The notes beneath the pieces were generated by a model, which searched no databases, was not told the origin of the DNA, and worked only from the letters and a program-made list of their open reading frames with translations. This document shows, piece by piece, positions 1-5,767 of a stretch of 7,523 nt of DNA (its first letter is position 1; every line of letters begins with the position of its first letter). The DNA is taken from positions 12,383 to 19,905 of the forward strand of contig JALTYD010000063.1 in NCBI GenBank assembly GCA_027046525.1. Direction: 5' to 3'. A program made the translations under genes and the position numbers. The stretch comes from Pyrodictiaceae archaeon. GTDB lineage: Archaea > Thermoproteota > Thermoprotei_A > Sulfolobales > Pyrodictiaceae.

Positions 1-837
1 ATAAATATCTTGAGCCCAAGTCATACAAAATATCTCTCTGATGTTGATCCGGAGAGAACAAAGATAAGATCTAGAGCTCGTTACTCACTACACCAGATAT
101 TTCTAGAGAGGAGTGCTAAAGGTCAAATAAGATGGACAGTAGTACCTTACCCTACTAGAGCATTAGCACAAGAAGCTGGCATGAGTATGATCGAGTATGA
201 GGATTTTGTATATAGAGCATTAATGCTCGATAAAGAAGATCCAGTTAAAGCATGGATTAGCAAAGCAAGAGAGCAGGATAAGATAGCACTAGTTTTATCA
301 AAGGGGAGAGAGATAAACATAGAAGGTCCAGGAGTTAAGCTCTATGCACAAATTGCTGGAAGAAAGTGGGTAAATGATGATGGCAAACACAATATGCCAG
401 GTGGAGAAGTATTCACAGCACCGATAGAAGATAGTGTAGAGGGTTACATAGAGTTCGACTACCCAGCTATCTGGCGGGGAGTAGAAGTTGATGGAATAAA
501 GCTAGTCTTCAAGAAAGGAGAAGTAGTAGAAAGCCGGGCTATAAAGAGAGAAGATTTTCTTAGACAAATGCTCACAACAGATGAAGGTGCTAGGAGAGTA
601 GGAGAACTTGCATTTGGGCTAAACTACTCTATAACCAGGTTTACGAAAGAAATCTTATTCGACGAGAAGATAGGGGGTACTATGCATTTAGCTCTTGGCT
701 CATCATATCCAGAAACTGGGGGACGTAATAAATCTAGTATACATTGGGATATGATAAAAAATCTGAAGAAACATCAAGTATATCTAGATGGAGACTTAAT
801 CTATGAGAATGGAAAATTTATACTAGATGTACTCTAG
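1..837 (+). CDS. M29-family metallo-aminopeptidase (AmpS / aminopeptidase T type), 5' end missing
   Basis: Cytoplasmic metallo-aminopeptidase that removes N-terminal residues from peptides, a role in peptide turnover. The frame is open to the left edge. The first TTG (position 10) lies inside conserved family sequence, so it is not the start; family members usually have about 370-410 residues and the N-terminal third is outside the window. All the metal-ligand motifs of the catalytic domain are visible: Glu in NMPGGEVFTAP (codons near 390-420), Glu in VGELAFGLN (near 600), His and Tyr in MHLALGSSYPETGG (near 683-720), and the final HWD near 744, which supplies His and Asp. The end, with a typical LDGDLIYENGKF hairpin, is intact and stops with TAG. 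A separate promoter follows, so it is probably not co-transcribed with the next gene. Family assignment is secure; substrate preference cannot be read. Confidence 0.95.
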   Translation: MNILSPSHTKYLSDVDPERTKIRSRARYSLHQIFLERSAKGQIRWTVVPYPTRALAQEAGMSMIEYEDFVYRALMLDKEDPVKAWISKAREQDKIALVLSKGREINIEGPGVKLYAQIAGRKWVNDDGKHNMPGGEVFTAPIEDSVEGYIEFDYPAIWRGVEVDGIKLVFKKGEVVESRAIKREDFLRQMLTTDEGARRVGELAFGLNYSITRFTKEILFDEKIGGTMHLALGSSYPETGGRNKSSIHWDMIKNLKKHQVYLDGDLIYENGKFILDVL

Positions 838-851
838 TTCTACAGAAGTAT

Positions 852-860
852 GTTTATAGT
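852..860 (+). promoter_or_regulatory. TATA box for the small cysteine-rich gene
   Basis: The 44-base gap after the aminopeptidase holds TTTATA at 853-858. Its centre is about 26 bases before the ATG at 882, the spacing expected between an archaeal TATA box and a transcription start. This predicts a leaderless mRNA starting at or next to 882. The match is by eye, and a BRE element is not clear. Confidence 0.5.
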
Positions 861-881
861 CTATACTATCTAGCCTAATAA

Positions 882-1184
882 ATGGGGAAGCATATGTCAG
901 ATACTACTTATACTGCCGATATTATAAAAACTTCATCAGAAAAAACAACCCTATATAAAGCTGAGTTAGTTGTTAGATACAAAGAAAAAGAGTATAAGAT
1001 CGAGATAGACAAACTTGTCAGAAAACCTAGTAGAACTAGTGTCAGATTAGAAGGAGAATATCTATTAATCGAGTTATTCGATAAAAAAGGTACAGCAATA
1101 GCTACCTGTTGTATACATAGAGGGCATCTAGAAAAAGGATGTATGGATTGTCCTTCTCTTCTATGTCCTCCCCGAAGTTACTAG
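882..1184 (+). CDS. Small cysteine-rich protein of unknown function
   Basis: I do not recognise this 100-residue protein. Residues 20-72 look like a small beta-rich domain with alternating charged and hydrophobic residues (around YKAELVVRYKEKEYKIEI and EYLLIELFDKKG). The C-terminal quarter holds five cysteines and two histidines (C76, C77, H79, H82, C87, C90, C95; CMDCP is a CxxC). That could bind zinc or an Fe-S cluster, or form disulfides. There is no signal peptide or membrane segment. The start at 882 fits a leaderless transcript from the TATA box at 852-860. A second in-frame ATG at 894 has GGGGAAG upstream and is the alternative, giving a protein four residues shorter. The gene faces queC tail to tail with 29 bases between the stops. 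Codon use matches its neighbours. It seems a real gene, but I know of no homologue, so function is open. Confidence 0.72.
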   Translation: MGKHMSDTTYTADIIKTSSEKTTLYKAELVVRYKEKEYKIEIDKLVRKPSRTSVRLEGEYLLIELFDKKGTAIATCCIHRGHLEKGCMDCPSLLCPPRSY

Positions 1185-1213
1185 CAATTTCCACAATTAC
1201 TACTAAATTACTA

Positions 1214-2077
1214 CTATGTAATTCTTGGACAAGATTTATGGATATAATAATCCTCTGTCTTAACGAACTCGTCTGGATCACCTGGGGGATGTTCATACTG
1301 TGTACAGTCAGGTATTTTTGACTTCTTAAATGCAATATGCCTATTTATACAGCTCTCACATCTACCACAGTGATATTTACCGCTGAGATAGCAGCTCCAT
1401 GTACTATATATAATATCACCTATTAGTTCGTACGAGCTACGTAAATTCTCGTACTTAGTCATTCCTTCCCTAGAAGGACTCCAGATCTCTATTCTTCTTT
1501 CTCCACGGAAATGGCACAAACGGAATGCTGTTTGGAGAGCTTCTAGGCATTCTGGTGAACAATCGGGATAGAGAGGCTCCCAAGTATCATCTCTTGGCTT
1601 AATATCGTCATAGTGTGAACCGATAATAACATATATGTTATCTGTAGGGTACTTTGCTGTTAATGTATAGGCATATGCAGTTGCTATTGACATCATTACA
1701 GCATTACGTATAGGTACTACTACTGAAGGTGTATATTCTCTCTCAACCTCAATATCTTGATCTGTTAACTGCGTGCCACTCCATAATTTTGACATAAAAG
1801 ACATATCTATAACTCTATGTTCAACTATTGATCCCCATCCATCTAGTTTTCTTGCTAGTTCTGATACACGTTCTATGATACGCTTTGCAGCTTCTATTTC
1901 AGTCTGTGCTTTTTGACCATAGTTAAATGTAAAGACATGTATTTTACAGCCTCTTGAAAGCCATTTAACCATGTAACTAAAGCTATCCATACCACCACTT
2001 AGAATAGCGACAACTCTGCATGGTTTTTCTATCGCTGGCTTGATGCCCCTGGTCAATTTATCTCCCACGAGATACAC
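1214..2077 (-). CDS. queC: 7-cyano-7-deazaguanine (preQ0) synthase QueC
   Basis: QueC converts 7-carboxy-7-deazaguanine to preQ0 using ATP and ammonia. In archaea preQ0 is inserted at position 15 of tRNA and becomes archaeosine. The PP-loop ATP motif SGGMDS is at residues 27-32. The family motif VPIRNAVMMSIA follows in mid-protein, then GSHYDD and YPDCSPECLEAL in the substrate region. The structural zinc site is complete: C229, C237, C240 and C243 in TWSC-x7-CGRCESC. At 287 residues it is longer than bacterial QueC (about 220-240), with a C-terminal tail carrying two more cysteines (C258, C283). No glutaminase or amidotransferase domain is fused, so it is plain QueC rather than GAT-QueC. The longest start is GTG at 2077; a GTG at 2068 (residue V4) fits the promoter spacing slightly better. 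No other queuosine or archaeosine gene is in view. Confidence 0.95.
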   Translation of the reverse strand: MYLVGDKLTRGIKPAIEKPCRVVAILSGGMDSFSYMVKWLSRGCKIHVFTFNYGQKAQTEIEAAKRIIERVSELARKLDGWGSIVEHRVIDMSFMSKLWSGTQLTDQDIEVEREYTPSVVVPIRNAVMMSIATAYAYTLTAKYPTDNIYVIIGSHYDDIKPRDDTWEPLYPDCSPECLEALQTAFRLCHFRGERRIEIWSPSREGMTKYENLRSSYELIGDIIYSTWSCYLSGKYHCGRCESCINRHIAFKKSKIPDCTQYEHPPGDPDEFVKTEDYYIHKSCPRIT

Positions 2078-2088
2078 TTATTACTAGG

Positions 2089-2096
2089 ATTTAAAA
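2089..2096 (-). promoter_or_regulatory. TATA-like box for queC
   Basis: Read on the minus strand, this is TTTTAAAT in the 87-base divergent gap between queC and the nucleotidyltransferase gene. Its centre is about 15 bases before the GTG at 2077 and about 24 before the GTG at 2068. The usual spacing of about 26 therefore favours a leaderless start at or near 2068. Assigned by spacing and composition only. Confidence 0.4.
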
Positions 2097-2138
2097 CCCG
2101 TTGTCATAACTATGAGGGACTAGTTAATATTCTCTTAG

Positions 2139-2147
2139 CTATAAGTT
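2139..2147 (+). promoter_or_regulatory. TATA-like box for the nucleotidyltransferase operon
   Basis: CTATAAGTT lies about 23 bases before the TTG start at 2165, close to the spacing for a leaderless transcript. A second AT-rich stretch, TTAATATT at 2124-2131, is an alternative and would leave a leader of about 12 bases that includes GGCGGT at 2155-2160. I cannot decide between them. Confidence 0.35.
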
Positions 2148-2164
2148 ATTTATTGGCGGTCTAA

Positions 2165-2893
2165 TTGTCGAAAGTATTAATCCTCGCAGGTGGTATGGGT
2201 AAACGTCTTAGACCATACACAGAAGAGAAACCCAAGCCTCTTGTAGAGGTCGGAGATCTCCCTATAATAGAGTGGCAAATACTTCATATGAAAAACATGG
2301 GATACAGAGATTTCGTCGTATTAGCCGGGTATAAGTGGGAAAAACTTATCGAAAGACTAGGTTCAGGACAAAAACTTGGAGTAAAAATAGCATATGTTGT
2401 TGAAGAAGAACCTCTGGGTACAGGTGGAGCTATTAAGAATGCTGAACAACTAGTAGTAAACGAGGAATACTTCATTGTACTTAATGGAGATATAATAACA
2501 AATATAGATGTAAAACCGCTTGTCAACAAGATTCTAAGGAAGAAAGATATACTAGCAGGAATAGCCCTAGTCCCTCTGAGAAGCCCCTACGGAGTAATTG
2601 AAATAGACGAGAACGATACCGTGAGAAGATTTGTAGAGAAACCAACACTAAACTACTGGATAAATGCTGGGATATATGTATTTAGGCCAGAAATACTTGA
2701 ATATCTGCCGCATAGAGGAGATATAGAAAAGAAGGTTTTCCCTAGACTATCAGAAGAAGGTAGAATTATTGGTCATAAATATGTGAATGTGTTCTGGAGA
2801 AGTATTGATACAGTTAAAGATATAGAGGAAGCAACTAACCAGCTTAACAAACTAGAGTGGAGTAAAAAACTCATCGAGGAGAGGTATAAGTAG
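2165..2893 (+). CDS. Sugar-1-phosphate nucleotidyltransferase (GDP-mannose / dTDP-glucose pyrophosphorylase family)
   Basis: Cytoplasmic enzyme that makes an NDP-sugar and pyrophosphate from a sugar 1-phosphate and an NTP. The Rossmann-like fold begins at once with KVLILAGGMGKRLRP (nucleotide loop, residues 3-17), then EKPKPLVEV with K24. Metal-binding Asp is D109 in LNGDI; the sugar-site motifs are EKP at 158-160 and NAGIYVF at 167-173; the second metal Asp is D215 in WRSIDTVKDIEEA. At 242 residues it is the bare catalytic domain, without the left-handed beta-helix of longer GDP-mannose pyrophosphorylases. The TTG start is firm: an in-frame TAA directly precedes it at 2162-2164, and the next ATG (M11) is inside the nucleotide loop. 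Two bases separate it from the next gene. The WRSIDT ending resembles archaeal mannose-1-phosphate guanylyltransferases, but base and sugar cannot be fixed from sequence. Confidence 0.9.
   Translation: MSKVLILAGGMGKRLRPYTEEKPKPLVEVGDLPIIEWQILHMKNMGYRDFVVLAGYKWEKLIERLGSGQKLGVKIAYVVEEEPLGTGGAIKNAEQLVVNEEYFIVLNGDIITNIDVKPLVNKILRKKDILAGIALVPLRSPYGVIEIDENDTVRRFVEKPTLNYWINAGIYVFRPEILEYLPHRGDIEKKVFPRLSEEGRIIGHKYVNVFWRSIDTVKDIEEATNQLNKLEWSKKLIEERYK
2876..2885 (+). promoter_or_regulatory. Shine-Dalgarno for the CTTC-motif gene
   Basis: GAGGAGAGGT lies inside the last codons of the nucleotidyltransferase gene, ten bases before the ATG at 2896. It supports that start and translation from a shared mRNA. 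Confidence 0.6.
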
Positions 2894-2895
2894 AA

Positions 2896-3282
2896 ATGAG
2901 TAAGTGGGAAGAACTATTGAGAACACCACTGAGAGAAAAAAGATCTCCTACTGAAGAAGATAAAAAAATAAGAAAATTTGTTGAGGTAGGAGTTAAAATT
3001 TATAATAGGTATCGTAGCCCAGAGTCTACTGCTCGTTTCTTAAGACAGTGGAACAACATAGTAGCTGTTTTATTTGAAGGTAGTTTTTGTACAACATGTG
3101 GAGTTAATGATTGGATCGAAGATCTAAAATACATACTCGAGGATCTAGGAGCAAATGTAGAACTATTAGAGATAATCGAACCTAATAATGAGTATAAAGA
3201 TTCTAGAATTGGCATATTCAAAGTAGAAAAGCTACCACAAAAAATAGTAGATGAACCCGGAGAGAACACTCTACTGACTTAG
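2896..3282 (+). CDS. Unknown protein with CTTC motif, operon partner of the nucleotidyltransferase
   Basis: I do not recognise this 128-residue protein. Residues 1-27 are highly charged and probably flexible. A compact alpha/beta domain seems to follow: helix around 28-52, strand IVAVLFEG (55-62), then FCTTCGVNDWIEDLKYILEDLGANVELLEII (64-94) and a last strand RIGIFKVEKL (104-113). C65 and C68 form a CxxC right after the strand, at the start of a helix. That layout recalls redox or metal sites, but no thioredoxin-type proline motif is evident. No signal peptide or membrane segment. The ATG is two bases after the upstream stop and has a good Shine-Dalgarno, so the two genes are very likely one operon. 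The stop is four bases from the peroxiredoxin stop on the other strand. A role linked to nucleotide-sugar metabolism is inferred from position only. Confidence 0.85.
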   Translation: MSKWEELLRTPLREKRSPTEEDKKIRKFVEVGVKIYNRYRSPESTARFLRQWNNIVAVLFEGSFCTTCGVNDWIEDLKYILEDLGANVELLEIIEPNNEYKDSRIGIFKVEKLPQKIVDEPGENTLLT

Positions 3283-3286
3283 CCTG

Positions 3287-3823
3287 TTAAGATTTAAAGA
3301 TTCTTTCAGTCTCTCTTAGGACTTTCTCGTAGTCAGGCTCTATTCTTGGATCATCACTAACCCATTTGTATCGTAGTACTCCATTCTGATCTAGTATAAG
3401 TACAGCTCTCTTAGCTAGTAGACGAAGACCTGCGATTTCTTCGTGGTAGATACCATACCTAGTTATAACTTCTCTATTATAATCACTTAGTAAAGTAAAG
3501 TTAAGCCTGTTCTTCTCAGCAAATTCTCTAAGACACCATGGACTATCGGTACTTATTGCAACAACTATTGCATTAGTTCTATCGAGTTGAGCCATTCTAT
3601 CTCTAAATGTACAGAGTTCTTTTGTGCAAATTGAACTAAATGCTGCGGGAAAGAATAATAAGACTACTGGTTTACCTTGATGGAGTAGATCTTTTAGTTG
3701 TATTGGATTGAGATTTGTATCTATTAAGGTGAAATTCTCTACTTTTTTGCCTACTACGAGCTTACTAGACAAAGTGCTTACACCGAGAGTCTTAGAGCGT
3801 GTCGTTGGATCTTTAATTAACAT
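3287..3823 (-). CDS. Peroxiredoxin (AhpC/TSA superfamily, Prx with CysP-x4-Cys)
   Basis: Thiol peroxidase that reduces H2O2 and organic peroxides in the cytoplasm. The active site FFPAAFSSICTKELCTFRD carries P59, S63 and the peroxidatic C66, the PxxxTxxC motif with Ser for Thr. C71, five residues later, is placed like the resolving cysteine of PrxQ/BCP enzymes, and C97 is an extra cysteine. The rest fits a small Prx: STDSPW, FTLLSDYNREVITRYGI and a conserved Arg in AKRAVLILDQNGVLRY. The 178 residues include about 20 ahead of the usual domain start (LVVGKKVENFTLID). The ATG at 3823 is the longest start; a TTG at 3772 (L18) would give a more standard N-terminus. It lies tail to tail with the CTTC gene and divergent from uppS. 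The electron donor is unknown. Confidence 0.92.
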   Translation of the reverse strand: MLIKDPTTRSKTLGVSTLSSKLVVGKKVENFTLIDTNLNPIQLKDLLHQGKPVVLLFFPAAFSSICTKELCTFRDRMAQLDRTNAIVVAISTDSPWCLREFAEKNRLNFTLLSDYNREVITRYGIYHEEIAGLRLLAKRAVLILDQNGVLRYKWVSDDPRIEPDYEKVLRETERIFKS

Positions 3824-3973
3824 AGGTATAGATGCTATTCGGTATTGTCCTAAACGAGTTCAATACTGCTTAAATATTATTGTAAAATTTAGGTTCTAGG
3901 GGAAACATCTAGTAGAACTAGACAGAGAATTAGCGAAGAACTATGTAGCAGAAGTAGGAGGGTAACTAGAGTC
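3824..3973. promoter_or_regulatory. Divergent intergenic region, peroxiredoxin / uppS
   Basis: These 150 bases form the longest non-coding gap in the window. The A+T-rich part at about 3870-3893 contains TTAAATATTATTG and AAAATTTAGG and could hold TATA boxes for both directions. Read on the minus strand, ATATTTAAGC near 3870-3879 would place a start about 25 bases before the peroxiredoxin ATG. On the plus strand it implies a uppS leader of roughly 70 bases. The stretch 3901-3973 is purine-rich on the plus strand. It is open in the uppS frame back to the TAG at 3890 but has no ATG, GTG or TTG. I see no tRNA or C/D-box RNA here. Confidence 0.4.
3956..3962 (+). promoter_or_regulatory. Shine-Dalgarno for uppS
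   Basis: AGGAGGG is a near-perfect match to the archaeal anti-Shine-Dalgarno, with 11 bases to the ATG at 3974, slightly longer than usual. No other start codon is in frame upstream, so it supports 3974 and a leadered mRNA. Confidence 0.6.
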
Positions 3974-4675
3974 ATGAGAAAAATACCCTATCATGTAGGG
4001 ATCATACCAGATGGAAATAGAAGATGGGCACTCAAGAAGGGATTACCAACATGGTTCGGTCACATAAGAGGATACGAAGTAGCAAAAACTATTGCCAACG
4101 AAGCATGGAAGCTAGGGATTAAAGTATTAACTTTCTATGGTTTGTCTAGAGAGAACTGCCTAAAGAGACCAAAAGAAGAACTGAGATACATACATAGAAT
4201 ACTAATAAAGGCAGTCAAAGAACTTCTCGAAGACAACAGAGTACGTGGTGGACGTGTTAGATTATTATTTACTGGGGATTTTAACCTACTACCAGATAGT
4301 ATAGCTTCAAAGCTTTTAGAGGCAAATAGACAGACAGCTCTAAACGGACCGTTTACTCTGGTAGTAGGTACTTGTTATGGAGGTAAGTGGGAGATTATAG
4401 ACCTAGTGAAGAGGATAGTTAGAGGAGAAGTTAGTATCAAGGCTGAAGATATTGATGAAGAAAATGTAAGAAAGCTACTAGTTCTTGGAGATCTACCAGA
4501 GCCTGATCTCATCATACGGAGCGGGGGTGAGTATAGGATTAGCGGTTTTCTACTATACCATATTGCCTACTCTGAGCTCTACTTTACGGATACACTCTGG
4601 CCAGATTTCACTATAGATGAGTTCCATAGAGCTATAGAGTGGTATGCTAGTAGGAATAGAAGATTTGGAGCATAG
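3974..4675 (+). CDS. uppS: cis-Prenyltransferase (undecaprenyl / polyprenyl diphosphate synthase)
   Basis: Adds isopentenyl diphosphate units in cis to an allylic starter. The long polyprenyl diphosphate becomes the dolichyl-type carrier for glycans at the archaeal membrane. The family signature is complete: HVGIIPDGNRRWA with catalytic D13 (residues 7-19), GH at 29-30, TFYGLSRENCLKRPKEE (53-69), CYGGKWEI (134-141), and RSGGEYRISGFLLYHIAYSELYF (182-204) with the IPP-binding R182 and R188, then W209-P210. C62 sits where bacterial enzymes have Trp in SSENW, and K138 replaces the usual Arg of YGGR; both are modest changes. The 233 residues match the family. The stop is three bases from the DUF373 stop on the other strand. 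Product chain length cannot be predicted. Together with the nucleotidyltransferase it could serve N-glycosylation, but they are not one operon. Confidence 0.95.
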   Translation: MRKIPYHVGIIPDGNRRWALKKGLPTWFGHIRGYEVAKTIANEAWKLGIKVLTFYGLSRENCLKRPKEELRYIHRILIKAVKELLEDNRVRGGRVRLLFTGDFNLLPDSIASKLLEANRQTALNGPFTLVVGTCYGGKWEIIDLVKRIVRGEVSIKAEDIDEENVRKLLVLGDLPEPDLIIRSGGEYRISGFLLYHIAYSELYFTDTLWPDFTIDEFHRAIEWYASRNRRFGA

Positions 4676-4678
4676 AGT

Positions 4679-5767
4679 CTATTTGAAGTGTTTTAGTGCT
4701 TCATCGATATAACTAGCTAGCCTCCAGATAATTGATACTAGTACGATACTAGCTACAGCGTAAGGTGCGAAATTTACATCAATCAGTGCTGTTGCAAACT
4801 CTGTTGCATTAAAACTCTCCATACTACCTAGTGCTTCTGCAACTTTACCTACTATTGCCACAGCAGCTATTACTGCAGCTAGTGCTACTACTTCGCGCCC
4901 TATCTGTGTACTCCCTGACATAAACTTTGAGAGAGCATGACCAAGTATAGCAATACTAGCTGCAAAACCAAAGATCCTATTTGATACTTGTAATGTACTT
5001 GATAGAAGAGGTGGTGTTAGTTGTTCGCCACCTAGTAGCTGTGATGCTACTAGACCTACACCAATAGCAACAGATGCTATTGCTATCGTATATGACACTA
5101 TAGCTACTGGTGTTTCTGTAACTGTACTCACTATTTTGTCTTCCAGGCCGAATCCTCTAATAACCATGAATATACCAGATACTAGTATACCTACGAGTAG
5201 AGCTTCTCTGAGAGCACCTAGTAGAGCAAAGATTGATACAACGATAAGCACTGTACCGGGTATCCCTAAGAAGATTCTAGCAAACCTAGGTTCTTCTAGA
5301 GCTTTTCTGAGGTACCTAGCAAATAACATATATGTTTCTTCTACTCCTCGATGTTGCTCGACTATGACTCTTTCAACACCATATACAGGTGCAATTGATG
5401 AGAGCATCGGTAGAAGAAGCTCGTCCTCGGATCCATCACTGACTAGTACTATTCCATCAGGCTTATAACGTTCTACTAGTTGCTCTACTTCAGTACGTGC
5501 TTTAATGAGGGCCTCTGTACCACCTAGTTTACTTCCAGAGACAAGGGCGGGAATAGCTCTATAGCCTTTCTCTTCTAACATCTTAGCTTTACTAAGTGTA
5601 GTAAAAAGAACATTTACATCAGCGTCCTGTGGCTTCTTTATAGCAAAGATAGTTGCTGCTCTTAGAAGCTCTTCATAGCCAGAAATAGGAGTAGAAAGAT
5701 TAGTTACTTCTATATCTGCATCGATATCAACTGCTAGTACGAGTAGCTTCTTTGTCCTCTGACTCAT
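4679..5767 (-). CDS. DUF373 family membrane protein
   Basis: Archaeal family of unknown function with a soluble N-terminal domain and a membrane C-terminal domain. Residues 8-153 look like an alpha/beta domain: strand LLVLAVDIDADIEV with D14, D16 and D18; SGYEELLRAATIFAIKKPQDADVN (29-52); and the family hallmark LVSDGSEDELLLPML (108-122) with D111, E114, D115 and E116. These clustered acids suggest a metal or nucleotide site, but no activity is established. RFARIFLGIPGT (161-172) leads into about six hydrophobic spans, near 165-183, 187-204, 220-245, 258-280, 291-313 and 333-350. The short charged tail at 351-362 is probably cytoplasmic. The ATG has a well-placed Shine-Dalgarno and lies 41 bases inside the end of the coiled-coil gene, so the two are probably translationally coupled. 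The 362 residues fit the family. Confidence 0.88.
   Translation of the reverse strand: MSQRTKKLLVLAVDIDADIEVTNLSTPISGYEELLRAATIFAIKKPQDADVNVLFTTLSKAKMLEEKGYRAIPALVSGSKLGGTEALIKARTEVEQLVERYKPDGIVLVSDGSEDELLLPMLSSIAPVYGVERVIVEQHRGVEETYMLFARYLRKALEEPRFARIFLGIPGTVLIVVSIFALLGALREALLVGILVSGIFMVIRGFGLEDKIVSTVTETPVAIVSYTIAIASVAIGVGLVASQLLGGEQLTPPLLSSTLQVSNRIFGFAASIAILGHALSKFMSGSTQIGREVVALAAVIAAVAIVGKVAEALGSMESFNATEFATALIDVNFAPYAVASIVLVSIIWRLASYIDEALKHFK

Noticed and set aside
373..382. ATGATGATG resembling a C box of a C/D-box guide RNA
   Set aside because: It encodes part of the conserved aminopeptidase domain (NDDGK), and no D box or second pair lies at the right distance.
1102..1335. Open frames on both strands across the small-gene / queC junction
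   Set aside because: They overlap two better-supported genes in other frames and have no domain or ribosome binding site.
2284..2529. Minus-strand open frame opposite the nucleotidyltransferase
   Set aside because: The sense strand carries all family motifs; the antisense product is Ser/Thr/Pro-rich noise.
3000..3269. Minus-strand open frame opposite the CTTC gene
   Set aside because: The sense gene has operon spacing and a Shine-Dalgarno; the antisense frame has neither.
3708..3899. Plus-strand open frame overlapping the peroxiredoxin start and the gap
   Set aside because: Mostly antisense to the peroxiredoxin gene, no ribosome binding site, no recognisable protein.
3893..3973. Possible N-terminal extension of uppS through the open frame upstream
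   Set aside because: No ATG, GTG or TTG in this stretch, the encoded sequence is Arg/Ser-rich and unlike the family, and UppS normally begins just before HVGIIPDGN.
5136..5468. Plus-strand open frame inside the DUF373 gene
   Set aside because: Lies wholly opposite a well-supported gene and shows no motif or promoter.
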